NCBI RefSeq assembly: GCF_014229965.1
Contig: NZ_JABGBW010000010.1
Coordinates: 919-45,642 of the forward strand
Reading direction: 5' to 3'
Length of the DNA stretch: 44,724 nucleotides
Source of the DNA: Peptostreptococcus canis
GTDB lineage: Bacteria; Bacillota; Clostridia; Peptostreptococcales; Peptostreptococcaceae
A model generated the notes under the pieces. The model ran no database searches, was not told the origin of the DNA, and worked only from the letters and a program-made list of their open reading frames with translations. The translations under genes were made by a program, and so were the position numbers. This document shows positions 18,248 through 26,050 of the stretch, piece after piece; within the stretch, counting starts at the first letter, position 1; each line of letters starts with the position of its first letter.

Positions 18248-18925
18248 CTACACCGTCTCATCTTGCATCAATTTTTCAATCATGAACTGCTCTGCTTTTT
18301 CAATATGTTCTTTAGCAAGCTTTTCAGCAAGATCTGCCTTTCCTTTTTTTAATGCATCGATTATTTTTTTATGTTCATCCACTATATTAACGGCAGAACT
18401 ATAATCTGACATATATTTCAATCTAAATCTGTAGACTGTTTCCCAAACTGAAAGCATCATACTTTTTAATCTGGAATTTCCCGTAAATTCAAATATACAA
18501 TTATGGAACTCTTCATCCTTAATTAACATATTTTTAACATCATTCTTACAGACATATTCTTTTAATTCTTCAGATATTTTTTCAAGTTTTTTTACACCTT
18601 CATCAGATATTCTTTCAGCTGCATAAAAAGCAGCCATTCCTTCTAGACCAATTCTAACCTCCAAAATGTCAATCAAATCTTTTTTGCTTATATTTGCTAC
18701 ATATGCACCTTTTCTAGGCAACATTACAACCAAGCCTTCCAGCTCTAATTTTCTAATGGCTTCTCTTATTGGCGTTCTACTCACTCCCAATAATTCGGCA
18801 AGTTGAATTTCCATCAATCTTTCACCTGGTTTCAGAGTCCCATCCATTATTGCACCTCTGATATTTTCAAAAACAACGTCTCTCAACGGTTTATAGCTAT
18901 CTAAATTTAGATTACTTAATCCCAC
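18248..18925 (-). CDS. GntR-family transcriptional regulator, FadR/FCD subfamily
   Basis: About 225 residues: an N-terminal GntR winged helix (RGAIMDGTLKPGERLMEIQLAELLGVSRTPIREAIRKLELEGLV) and an all-helical FCD ligand-binding domain that retains likely metal-binding residues in DEEFHNCIFEFTGN and a later VDEHKKIIDAL. FCD proteins usually sense small organic acids through a bound metal. The GTG start at 18925 is nine bases after AAGGGGG; a TTG three codons earlier would overlap the binding site. It overlaps the end of ispE by about 14 bases. Its targets cannot be read from the sequence. Its place inside an isoprenoid and cell-wall run is odd for a local catabolic regulator. Confidence 0.85.
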   Translation of the reverse strand: MGLSNLNLDSYKPLRDVVFENIRGAIMDGTLKPGERLMEIQLAELLGVSRTPIREAIRKLELEGLVVMLPRKGAYVANISKKDLIDILEVRIGLEGMAAFYAAERISDEGVKKLEKISEELKEYVCKNDVKNMLIKDEEFHNCIFEFTGNSRLKSMMLSVWETVYRFRLKYMSDYSSAVNIVDEHKKIIDALKKGKADLAEKLAKEHIEKAEQFMIEKLMQDETV

Positions 18926-19808
18926 AAATTTCAACCCCCTTATTTGATGCTTTCGTAATGAAAGTCTGACTATATTTTTTCCTTAAAATATCACTACATT
19001 TTTTTATATTCTTTCCATCTTCAAAAATTCCAAAAACAGTAGGTCCACTTCCACTCATCATCGAGATTAAAGCACCTTTATCCAACATAATTTTTTCTAT
19101 AGATGCTATATTTCTACACCAAATCTTAGTGACTGGTTCTAGAACATTATACATCGAATTTGTCATTTTTTGGACATCCTTTGTCTTTAAAGCTGACATA
19201 ATCCCTTTATTATTCGGTCTTTTATCCACCCTCATATCACCATACATACTATCAAATTTTTTGTATACTCTTTTTGTTGATACAAAAGTATTTGGTTTAC
19301 ATATAAGTATTTCTAAATTTTCATCCAAATTATCAATTTGTTTCAAATCAGTACCTTTTCCTGTAGCCAAATAAGTTCCTCCATTTATGCAAAAAGCAAT
19401 ATCAGAACCCAATTCTTTTGAATCCTCAATTAACTGGTCTCGACTTATATTTAATCCAAACAATTCATTTAGACCGATAAACATAGCTGCAGAATCAGCA
19501 CTTCCACCAGCCATCCCGGCTGCAATTGGTATATTTTTTTCTAAAAATACTTCTATTCCGCCAACTATATCATATTTCTTTTTCATATATTCCCATGTTT
19601 TAAAAATAATATTTCTTTTATCTACGGGAAGATCAGAACTAGATGTATACATCTTAAAACCTTCATCTTTTTTTCTTATCACTACATAATCCGAGAGGTC
19701 AATAGATTGCATAATCATCTCTACATTATGATATCCATCATCAAAAATCCCTAAAATATCTATTGACAAATTTATTTTTGCTCTCGCTCTCAACTTTATA
19801 ATATCCAT
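18912..19808 (-). CDS. ispE: 4-diphosphocytidyl-2-C-methyl-D-erythritol kinase
   Basis: A GHMP-family kinase of 298 residues acting in the methylerythritol phosphate route to isoprenoids. The N-terminus RARAKINLSIDILG is the family start, the ATP loop is PIAAGMAGGSADSAAMF (about 90-106), and MMSGSGPTVFG near 255 is GHMP motif 3. The ATG at 19808 is chosen because GGAGG lies five bases upstream and the usual family N-terminus begins there; an open frame continues 14 codons upstream without a binding site. It is first in the leftward run ispE, gntR, murI, DUF1934, tilS, ftsH. The 140 bases upstream are extremely AT-rich with several TATAAT-like hexamers, so the promoter cannot be pinned down. 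Confidence 0.94.
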   Translation of the reverse strand: MDIIKLRARAKINLSIDILGIFDDGYHNVEMIMQSIDLSDYVVIRKKDEGFKMYTSSSDLPVDKRNIIFKTWEYMKKKYDIVGGIEVFLEKNIPIAAGMAGGSADSAAMFIGLNELFGLNISRDQLIEDSKELGSDIAFCINGGTYLATGKGTDLKQIDNLDENLEILICKPNTFVSTKRVYKKFDSMYGDMRVDKRPNNKGIMSALKTKDVQKMTNSMYNVLEPVTKIWCRNIASIEKIMLDKGALISMMSGSGPTVFGIFEDGKNIKKCSDILRKKYSQTFITKASNKGVEICGIK

Positions 19809-19942
19809 AAAGTCCTCCACTATGATGTACTTATATATTATAATATACACAAATTTTTAATTAATCCTATACTCATTATAAATATTTCATTATGATATAA
19901 CTTTATATAAGTATACAATATTTATTATACCATATATAAACA

Positions 19943-19972
19943 TAAAAAAGCCTAGAGATTTACACCCCTAGG
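19943..19972 (-). terminator. intrinsic terminator of veg
   Basis: On the minus strand CCTAGGG pairs with CTCTAGG (one G-U) around an eight-base loop and is followed by CTTTTTT. It starts a few bases past the veg stop codon. Confidence 0.8.
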
Positions 19973-19987
19973 TTCTAAATATTTCAA

Positions 19988-20242
19988 TTAACTAACTTTA
20001 CTATTCCTATACACTTTTATCTTCACTGTTTCCGTTAAAAGATCGGAGTAACTGTAAGATATTCTCTCAAAATTATTTTCTTCTCCAATTCTTACTACAA
20101 ATACACTTGGATAAAGTGTTTCAAGTACTCCTTTTTTAGTCACAATTTGTTTTCTTCCTCGGTCTGCCTTAAGTAGTATCTTATTTCCTACATACTGTTC
20201 CAAAGCATGCCTTATATTATCTAGTGTAGCGGTTGTTGCCAT
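19988..20242 (-). CDS. veg: Veg protein
   Basis: An 84-residue protein matching the Veg family, a small SH3-like beta protein. Landmarks are TLDNIRHALEQYVGNKILLKADRGRKQ and GVLETLYPSVFVVRI, then SYSYSDLLTETVKIKVY at the end. In Bacillus subtilis Veg is abundant and stimulates biofilm matrix expression; the role here is presumed similar but unproven. The ATG at 20242 is preferred because GGTGA is five bases upstream; a GTG three codons earlier overlaps that site. Two consensus-like promoters precede it and a strong terminator follows, so it is a single-gene unit. The gene is commonly located beside ispE in Firmicutes, as here. Confidence 0.92.
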   Translation of the reverse strand: MATTATLDNIRHALEQYVGNKILLKADRGRKQIVTKKGVLETLYPSVFVVRIGEENNFERISYSYSDLLTETVKIKVYRNSKVS

Positions 20243-20273
20243 GATTATCACCGTCCTTTACAATACAATATTT

Positions 20274-20302
20274 ATTATATCATAAAAAGAACAGTATGTC
20301 AA
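20274..20302 (-). promoter_or_regulatory. consensus sigma-A promoter of veg (downstream of a pair)
   Basis: On the minus strand this is TTGACA, 17 bases and TATAAT with TG one base before the -10: a full consensus promoter. The transcript would start near 20267. The B. subtilis veg promoter is also known for its strength. Confidence 0.85.
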
Positions 20303-20314
20303 GTATAACATATT

Positions 20315-20343
20315 ATTTTATACCAACCTATGGATTTTGTCAA
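20315..20343 (-). promoter_or_regulatory. second, upstream promoter of veg
   Basis: On the minus strand this is TTGACA, 17 bases and TAAAAT, ending 12 bases upstream of the -35 box of the other veg promoter. It abuts the stop codon of the SEC-C gene (20344), leaving no room for a separate terminator for that gene. Confidence 0.65.
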
Positions 20344-20838
20344 TTATTTTCCACAACATTTTTTATATTTTTTACCACTTCCACAAGGACATGGATCATT
20401 TCTTCCTATTCTTTCTTCCTTGACAACAATTTTAGTTTTATTAAACTCTTTTATTACTCTTTTTCTATAATCTTCCGGTAATATATCTTCCCATCCTTTT
20501 AAACCATATAGCCAATGAGCTTCAACGTTCACCATATTAAAATATAGTTTTTCCCAGTCTATTTTTATATTTATCTGAGTATCTTCCTCAATTTTTTCCA
20601 ATTCTTGAGCCATTTCAATACTTTCATTTATACCATCCAAAAATCCCATAAAATATTCCGGAATAGTGTTGTATGCTTTGGCAAGATCGCATACTTTTCC
20701 TGCTATAATTTGAGTTTTTTCATTTAATATCTCATTATATATTGAAGTTTCCGCTCTTAAAAATTCTTCCCAAAATTTGACTTCGGCCTCCTCATTTACG
20801 TGGTTTTCACTTAAATTTCTCCATTTTTCAAATAACAT
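20344..20838 (-). CDS. SEC-C motif (zinc-binding) protein of unknown function
   Basis: A 164-residue protein ending in a classic SEC-C motif, [18 protein letters not shown], whose three cysteines (plus Cys or His) bind zinc as in the C-terminus of SecA. The preceding region is helical and acidic ([34 protein letters not shown]) and is not recognised. SEC-C tails often contact ribosomes, SecB or other proteins, but no function should be inferred beyond zinc binding. The ATG at 20838 lies eight bases after GGAGG. It is the last gene of a leftward group with the UPF0489, pseudouridine synthase and methyltransferase genes, although an 82-base gap precedes it. Confidence 0.75.
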   Translation of the reverse strand: MLFEKWRNLSENHVNEEAEVKFWEEFLRAETSIYNEILNEKTQIIAGKVCDLAKAYNTIPEYFMGFLDGINESIEMAQELEKIEEDTQINIKIDWEKLYFNMVNVEAHWLYGLKGWEDILPEDYRKRVIKEFNKTKIVVKEERIGRNDPCPCGSGKKYKKCCGK

Positions 20839-20920
20839 TTTTATTACCTCCAAATTCGCTCAAGTTTACAATTCTAATATTTAAAATAAATTATATTCCA
20901 AAATAACACTCTATATATTA

Positions 20921-21643
20921 TCATAGTTTGTCTATTTTTTCCACTCTAAATAACATTTTAAGTACCTTAATAGCTCTGTCTTGCTCTATAAAATAAGGAC
21001 TTGTCGCAATGGTAATTATATCCGCATTTTCTATATACTCCCTTACTCTATATAATTTATATTCAAAATCTATATAGTCCATATCTTTTGAAAAAAAATC
21101 CAAATCTAAATCTAAAACATAATTACCTGGAATTTCTAGTTCCATTCCATAACTTGAATCTACCATTACTAAATTTGAAAAAATATCATGATAAATCGCA
21201 GGTTTTATAAAGTTTCCTACATTTAGCACTTCATTTGTATATCTTTTTACATCCTCTAAATCAAAAATATCAACGTCGAAATTTAGAGGTTCCCTCATAT
21301 CTTTATGTTGATCCACATGAACAAGAGTAATTCCTTTTTCAAATATACCTTCATTTAATAACTTACACCAAAAGAAAAAAGAATGATTGTGATTGTCAAA
21401 AACGTATATTTTTTTCCCTTTATAAATATCACTATCAACTATTTCATACATATTTTTTAAACCCATGCAAGCTTTTTCTAATCCATCCTCTATCTCAACA
21501 AAATTAGGTATTTCTCCAATTTCTATATCATTAAAATTTGCTCTAACTAACTGAGGAACGTATATTTTTTTTACTTTCCTTTTTTCAAAAGAAAACATAT
21601 TATTTCCTACAGGTTTTTCTATATAAAATCCACCATAACTCAT
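20921..21643 (-). CDS. UPF0489 family protein (arginase-like metal-site motifs)
   Basis: A 240-residue protein resembling the UPF0489 (C5orf22-like) family, which has no established biochemical role. Three metal-ligand-like motifs stand out: VFDNHNHSFFFW (81-92), LVHVDQHKDM (107-116) and VLDLDLDFFS (176-185). Their order and composition resemble the Asp-x-His and Asp-x-Asp metal sites of arginase/deacetylase-fold hydrolases, so a metal-dependent hydrolase is a reasonable guess, not a demonstration. It starts within 10 bases of the end of the pseudouridine synthase gene and shares its direction, suggesting one transcript. No membrane segment or signal peptide is seen. Confidence 0.72.
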   Translation of the reverse strand: MSYGGFYIEKPVGNNMFSFEKRKVKKIYVPQLVRANFNDIEIGEIPNFVEIEDGLEKACMGLKNMYEIVDSDIYKGKKIYVFDNHNHSFFFWCKLLNEGIFEKGITLVHVDQHKDMREPLNFDVDIFDLEDVKRYTNEVLNVGNFIKPAIYHDIFSNLVMVDSSYGMELEIPGNYVLDLDLDFFSKDMDYIDFEYKLYRVREYIENADIITIATSPYFIEQDRAIKVLKMLFRVEKIDKL

Positions 21644-21652
21644 ATATTACTC

Positions 21653-22327
21653 CTAAAATAAATTCCATGGAAAAGTATTTGGCATTTCGGTTACAAAACA
21701 CATTTCTTCTTTTGTAGTCGGATGAATTAATTCAAGTTTTGTAGACCACAGTGCAATTTGTTCTCCAATTTTCGCATAATTTGAATATCTTTGATCACCA
21801 AATAAGGCATGCCCTCTAGAAGAAAATTGAACTCTAATCTGATGCGGCCTCCCTGTATGAAGATTTATTTCGACTAAAGAGTAAAAATTATCTTTATATT
21901 TTTGAGTTGATATCAATGAATAAGATAATTTTGCTTGCTTTGACTCTTTATTGTTTTTATCGACCACTCTAACCATATTAGTCCTCTTATTTTTTATCAA
22001 ATAATCCATATATACTCCGGATTTATCACATACACCATTAACTACTGCTCTGTATGTTTTTTTCATCTTTCTAGTTCTAACTTGGTCTGACAATCTTGAT
22101 GCTGCCTTTGAAGTTTTTGCAAAAACCATTACTCCACCGACAGGTCTATCCAATCTATGTACTAACCCTAAATAAACATTTCCGGGTTTATTATATTTTT
22201 CCTTAATATAATTTTTGCATATACTAAGCATATCTATATCGTTAGTATTATCGGCTTGAGATAAAATATTCGGTATTTTTTCAACTACCAAAAGGTGATT
22301 GTCCTCATATATTACTCTCAGTTTCAT
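21653..22327 (-). CDS. RluA-family RNA pseudouridine synthase
   Basis: A 224-residue pseudouridine synthase. The catalytic aspartate is Asp60 in LVHRLDRPVGGVMVFAKT, followed by the family stretches KMKKTYRAVVNG and LVEINLHTGRPHQIRVQFSSRGHALFGDQRY. It isomerises specific uridines in rRNA or tRNA; which ones cannot be told from sequence. There is no N-terminal S4 domain, so it is a short RluA-type protein like YhcT or RluC catalytic cores. The ATG at 22327 is eight bases after GGAAGG and only two bases after the stop of the methyltransferase gene, so the two RNA-modifying enzymes appear translationally coupled. Confidence 0.88.
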   Translation of the reverse strand: MKLRVIYEDNHLLVVEKIPNILSQADNTNDIDMLSICKNYIKEKYNKPGNVYLGLVHRLDRPVGGVMVFAKTSKAASRLSDQVRTRKMKKTYRAVVNGVCDKSGVYMDYLIKNKRTNMVRVVDKNNKESKQAKLSYSLISTQKYKDNFYSLVEINLHTGRPHQIRVQFSSRGHALFGDQRYSNYAKIGEQIALWSTKLELIHPTTKEEMCFVTEMPNTFPWNLF

Positions 22328-22329
22328 AT

Positions 22330-23202
22330 TTATTTTCCTTCCCATCGCCCAAAGATTCCACAAGGCAATACCATACCATTTCTAGATGAAGGTATTCCTA
22401 TTTCTCCGGCATAAACTTTGCCACTTTTTACCTTTCTTCCTACAGTAGATTCTAATATATTTTCCAAAACAATTGGAGAAAAACCGGTAGTATATGAATT
22501 TATCAGAATAAATAATGGTTTGTCAGAAATCACCTTCATACATAATACTAAAAATTCATATAGTTTATCCTCTATCTTCCAAATTTCTCCCTTTGGACCT
22601 CTTCCATATGAAGGAGGATCCATTATAATCGCATCATATTTATTACCTCTTCTAACTTCTCTTTCAACAAATTTAAATACATCATCGACAATAAATCTTA
22701 CTTTTTTATCCTTTAGTCCGGAAAGTTCAATATTCTCTTTTGCCCAATTTACCATCCCTTTCGCAGCATCCACATGACAAACTTCAGCTCCTGCATATGC
22801 ACAGGCAACAGTTGCTCCACCTGTATATGCAAATAAATTCAATACCTTTATCGGTTTTCTTGAAGACTTAATTTTCTCAATTATCCAATCCCAATTTGCA
22901 GCTTGTTCAGGAAATAGACCAGTATGTTTAAATCCTGTAGGTTTTATTTTAAATTTTAGAGGTCCATAATTAATTATCCATTGTTCCGGATATTTCTTTT
23001 TTACTTCCCAATTACCACCACCCCTGTTACTTCTATGATAATGACCATGAGGATTTTTCCACAAAGACCATTCTCTTTGAATTGGCCAGATAACTTGAGG
23101 ATCAGGTCTCCTCAAAACGTACTCTCCCCATCTTTCAAGTTTTTCTCCACTCCCCATATCAATCAACTCATAATCTTTCCATTTATCTGCTAAAATTAGC
23201 AT
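22330..23202 (-). CDS. SAM-dependent methyltransferase (RlmI/RlmK-like)
   Basis: A 290-residue class I methyltransferase. The SAM-binding loop is VLNLFAYTGGATVACAYAGA (about 139-158), the acidic end of beta-2 is VCHVDAAKGMV, and motif IV is IIMDPPSYGRGPKGE (about 193-207), with the DPPSY form seen in rRNA methyltransferases of the RlmI/RlmK group. The N-terminal part is rich in Trp and aromatic residues (ERWGEYVLRRPDPQVIWPIQREW). No PUA domain is evident. Pairing with a pseudouridine synthase supports an RNA target, but the modified base is unknown. The ATG at 23202 is five bases after GGAGG; an upstream ATG overlaps that site. Confidence 0.85.
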   Translation of the reverse strand: MLILADKWKDYELIDMGSGEKLERWGEYVLRRPDPQVIWPIQREWSLWKNPHGHYHRSNRGGGNWEVKKKYPEQWIINYGPLKFKIKPTGFKHTGLFPEQAANWDWIIEKIKSSRKPIKVLNLFAYTGGATVACAYAGAEVCHVDAAKGMVNWAKENIELSGLKDKKVRFIVDDVFKFVEREVRRGNKYDAIIMDPPSYGRGPKGEIWKIEDKLYEFLVLCMKVISDKPLFILINSYTTGFSPIVLENILESTVGRKVKSGKVYAGEIGIPSSRNGMVLPCGIFGRWEGK

Positions 23203-23330
23203 AGCTACCTCCATATTCTCAATTTCACTTATATTACTTATTCTATCTCATATTTTAATATATTAACATGATTTTTTAAACTATACCATAATTCGATTGC
23301 TTTTATATACATTGATAATAAAATAAATGA

Positions 23331-23349
23331 TATAATAATAGTATTATTA
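23331..23349 (+). promoter_or_regulatory. ferritin promoter -10 with overlapping Fur/PerR-like palindrome
   Basis: TATAAT at 23331-23336 is the likely -10 box. Overlapping it, 23333-23349 is a perfect 8-1-8 palindrome, TAATAATA-G-TATTATTA. Fur-family repressors bind 7-1-7 AT-rich palindromes and commonly control ferritin genes, so this is a plausible operator. The -35 box is weak (TACATT 17 bases upstream). Confidence 0.5.
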
Positions 23350-23409
23350 ATAATTTTTATGTATATATTATTTCAAAATTCAACTTACTAAATATAAGGA
23401 GGAGTAACT

Positions 23410-23931
23410 ATGTTAAGCAAAAATTTGGAAAAAGCATTAAATGATCAAATCAATTTTGAATACTATTCAGCATATACTTATCTTGCAATGTCAGCTTATG
23501 CTGAGGAAATGGACTTCCCCGGAGCCGCAAACTTTTTTAAGGTTCAAGCCCAGGAAGAATTGGATCACGCTAGAATAATTTATAACTACGTATTTCAAAA
23601 AGGTGGAAGAGTTGAATTAGAAGCAATAAAAAAACCTAGAGTCAGCTATGATAATATACTGGACGTATTTGAAGAAGGATTAAAGCACGAACAAATGGTT
23701 ACAAAAAGAATCTATAATCTTGCAGATATTGCTCTAGATGAAAAAGAACATGCCACAATGAGTTTCTTAAGATGGTTTATTGATGAACAAGTCGAAGAGG
23801 AAGAAAGTTTCAGTAATCTGGTGAAAAAAATCAAAAGAGCCAGTGATAGTTTAGCCAATATGTATATGATAGATGATGAATTGGCGACTAGAACCTATGT
23901 CCCATCAATAAAAGCTTCTGAACAAGCCTAA
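23410..23931 (+). CDS. ftnA: bacterial non-heme ferritin
   Basis: A 173-residue four-helix iron-storage subunit that assembles into a 24-mer shell and oxidises ferrous iron. Ferroxidase-site residues are visible: Glu17 in NDQINFEYYSAY, Glu and His in AQEELDHARIIY (about 50-53), Glu in LKHEQMVTKR (about 94) and DEQVEEEE near 127-131. Length and absence of a heme-binding methionine pattern fit FtnA rather than bacterioferritin. The start follows AAGGAGGAG. It is a single-gene unit with a Fur-like palindrome over its -10 box and a large hairpin after its stop codon. Confidence 0.95.
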   Translation: MLSKNLEKALNDQINFEYYSAYTYLAMSAYAEEMDFPGAANFFKVQAQEELDHARIIYNYVFQKGGRVELEAIKKPRVSYDNILDVFEEGLKHEQMVTKRIYNLADIALDEKEHATMSFLRWFIDEQVEEEESFSNLVKKIKRASDSLANMYMIDDELATRTYVPSIKASEQA

Positions 23932-23957
23932 TTAATATTTATACTATCTGAAAACAA

Positions 23958-24022
23958 AGGCGCTGATGATATTTGATAAATTTTATGTTGTACTAACACA
24001 AATTTCATTATCATCAACGCCT
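23958..24022. terminator. large-loop inverted repeat between convergent ferritin and HD genes
   Basis: AGGCGCTGATGATA at 23958-23971 pairs with 24009-24022 at 13 of 14 positions around a 37-base loop. Within the loop AAATTTTATGTT can pair with AACACAAATTT. It directly abuts the stop codon of the HD gene and follows ferritin. Same two-tier layout as the structures at 1769-1846 and 7184-7244. Confidence 0.5.
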
Positions 24023-24026
24023 ATTT

Positions 24027-24599
24027 CTATATATTCTTAAATTTTCTTTCCATATCTTTCATAGCCTCAAGTGTCTCGCTTAAGAGCTCATCTAATTCCC
24101 ATCCCAAATTTTCTGCACCTTGCCTTATCACATCCCTTGAACATCCGGCCGCGAATTTCTTATCCTTAAATTTCTTTTTTAAAGATTTTAATTCCATATC
24201 TAAAGTACTTTTTGATGGACGCATCAATGCAGCTGCACCTATTATCCCCGTTAATTCATCAGATGCAAAAAGTATTTTTTCCATCTGCTTTTCAGGTTTA
24301 ACAGTAGAACCTGTTAAGCCATATCCATGACTAATAGTAGAATTTATAATCTCTTCGGAAAGGCCTTCCTGTCTCATTATCTCAACTTGTTTTACACAAT
24401 GTTGATCGGGATACATTTCAAAATCTAAATCATGTAATAGACCCACTATTTGCCAAAAATCAGCGTTCTCAGGATCATATTTAAGTGCAAAATATTTCAT
24501 GACATATCCCACAGTTTCACCATGTTGTATGTGAAATGATTCTTTATTATATTTTTTCAAAATTTCCAATGCATCATCATATTTTATCAAATTATCCAT
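24027..24599 (-). CDS. HD domain (HDIG-type) protein
   Basis: A 190-residue HD-superfamily protein. The metal-binding set appears as His in SFHIQHGETVGYVM (about residue 26), the His-Asp pair in WQIVGLLHDLDFE (about 56-57), His in INSTISHGYGL and Asp in ILFASDELTGIIGA. Such proteins are metal-dependent phosphohydrolases; the substrate is unknown here, and homologues are often annotated only as hydrolase. The second of two close ATGs (24599) is nine bases after AAGGA; the first (24605) is three bases after it. The stop codon is next to a large hairpin, and the gene converges with ferritin. Confidence 0.82.
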   Translation of the reverse strand: MDNLIKYDDALEILKKYNKESFHIQHGETVGYVMKYFALKYDPENADFWQIVGLLHDLDFEMYPDQHCVKQVEIMRQEGLSEEIINSTISHGYGLTGSTVKPEKQMEKILFASDELTGIIGAAALMRPSKSTLDMELKSLKKKFKDKKFAAGCSRDVIRQGAENLGWELDELLSETLEAMKDMERKFKNI

Positions 24600-24694
24600 A
24601 CTCATTCTTCCTTTCCAATCGATATTTTCTATATTATACGATATTTATCAGAATAAGTTAATATCTTATTTGATTTTTTATGCATTATAAAAAA

Positions 24695-25180
24695 TCATTT
24701 TGGAAACCACGGAATACATCTATTAACTCTTTTACAATAATCTATATATTCACTACCATAAAGATTTTGAAGCCATTTTTCCTCCGTATTTTTCAAAATT
24801 AACGTCATATAAATCCAGCAAATAATTGGTATTAAAAATAAAATCATATTATTTTCCACCATAATGAAACCGGTACATATTAATAAAAACGAACTATAAA
24901 TTGGATTTCTTACAATAGAATATATACCGGTAGTAGCCAACTTATTTTCTTTAATATACTTATCTATTCTTGTTTTAAAATTTGCAAAACACCAAATAAT
25001 AACACCGGAAATGATTAATAAAATTCCAACAATCATAAATGGTAGCTTGGTCATATTTAATTTTGCAAAGCCGAAAAATCCTTTTCTAGAAATTATTATA
25101 GCTATTGTAGTAATTAGCAATTGTGGAATTACAATTAAAGGTCCTATTCCCATTATCGGCAAATGTTCTTTATTATTCAT
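24695..25180 (-). CDS. isoprenylcysteine carboxyl methyltransferase (ICMT/PEMT)-like membrane protein
   Basis: A 161-residue integral membrane protein with about four hydrophobic helices (9-30, 46-66, 95-112, 115-135). Its C-terminal half has the ICMT/PEMT SAM-binding signature: TGIYSIVRNPIYSS (about 84-97) and EEKWLQNLYGSEYIDYCKRVNRCIPWFP at the end. Bacterial members methylate diverse lipids or small molecules, and the substrate here is unknown. An inverted repeat TGATTTTTTAT/ATAAAAAATCA (24671-24697) overlaps the stop codon and may stop transcription before the HD gene. Confidence 0.82.
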   Translation of the reverse strand: MNNKEHLPIMGIGPLIVIPQLLITTIAIIISRKGFFGFAKLNMTKLPFMIVGILLIISGVIIWCFANFKTRIDKYIKENKLATTGIYSIVRNPIYSSFLLICTGFIMVENNMILFLIPIICWIYMTLILKNTEEKWLQNLYGSEYIDYCKRVNRCIPWFPK

Positions 25181-25493
25181 CTTAAATCACCTTGTCCCTA
25201 TTGTCACCTATAACTATACTTTGTAAACATAATATAATCCCAAAATTCTGTTATTGTTTTTTTCTTAAATTAGTCTCCACAAAATAAAATTTACCTTTAA
25301 ATATTAAGATACTATTTTTTTATTAATTAACATTTTATCTAAACTAAAAATAGAATTCAATATTATTTTTGATTTTTATTATTTCCCATATATTCTGCTA
25401 TTCACCAAATTTTAATATAGATACATCTTAATGTAACTTTATTGATGACAGTGTAGTTTTAATTGTGATATGATAGCGTAAGGAGGTGTTATT
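25181..25493. other. AT-rich divergent intergenic region before the peroxidase gene
   Basis: 313 bases between the ICMT-like gene (-) and the peroxidase gene (+), with no coding potential seen. TGATATGAT at 25466-25474 resembles an extended -10, but it lies so close to the binding site AAGGAGG (25480-25486) that it would leave almost no leader, so its role is doubtful. Nothing else was recognised. Confidence 0.4.
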
Positions 25494-25970
25494 ATGACTT
25501 TTTATGATTATAAAGCAAAAGATATAAACGGAAATATCGTTTATATGGAAATGTTCAGAGATAATGTTATTCTTGTGGTAAATACAGCTAGCAAATGTGG
25601 TTTTACTCCTCAGTTTGAGGGTCTTCAAAATTTGTACAATAAATATAAAAATCAGGGCTTTACTGTGTTGGGATTTCCATCAAGTCAGTTTGCCAATCAA
25701 GAAGTCAAGAATAGTGAGTCCATTAAGAACTTCTGTTCTATAAATTATGGTGTTACCTTTCCTATGTTTGAAAAAGTTGATGTAAATGGAGATAATGCTC
25801 TAGAACTTTTTGAATTTCTGAAGAATGAACAAAAAGGAGCAATGGGTTCCAAATCAATCAAATGGAATTTTACCAAATTTTTAATAGACAGAAATGGTAA
25901 TGTAGTAAAAAGATTTTCTCCAACTACAAAACCTAAAGACATTGAAAAATATATAAAACAACTTATATAA
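25494..25970 (+). CDS. glutathione peroxidase-family thiol peroxidase
   Basis: A 158-residue peroxidase. The peroxidatic residue is Cys35 (TGT codon, not selenocysteine) in NTASKCGFTPQ. The tryptophan of the active site is in KWNFTKFLID (about 122-131). The middle motif reads FPSSQFANQE (61-70), where most relatives have FPCNQF, so the usual cysteine there is replaced by Ser. Cys81 in KNFCSINYGVTFP is at the position of the resolving cysteine in thioredoxin-dependent members. It therefore probably reduces peroxides with thioredoxin rather than glutathione. Start supported by AAGGAGG. Confidence 0.93.
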   Translation: MTFYDYKAKDINGNIVYMEMFRDNVILVVNTASKCGFTPQFEGLQNLYNKYKNQGFTVLGFPSSQFANQEVKNSESIKNFCSINYGVTFPMFEKVDVNGDNALELFEFLKNEQKGAMGSKSIKWNFTKFLIDRNGNVVKRFSPTTKPKDIEKYIKQLI

Positions 25971-25992
25971 ATAAAATTAAATATTAGAGATA

Positions 25993-26020
25993 GAAATTTT
26001 AGAAAAAATACTAAATTTTC
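25993..26020. terminator. weak hairpin between convergent peroxidase and DUF3021 genes
   Basis: GAAATTTTAG at 25993-26002 can pair with CTAAATTTTC at 26011-26020 with one mismatch and an eight-base loop. There is no clear U tract. It is the only terminator-like structure in this convergent gap. Confidence 0.3.
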
Positions 26021-26050
26021 CGTACACTCTTTATATAAACAAACTGGGAT

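Noticed and set aside
24671-24697. Strong terminator after the ICMT-like gene
   Set aside because: The 11-bp repeat is made almost entirely of A and T with its T run inside the stem and none after it, so it was mentioned only in the gene entry.
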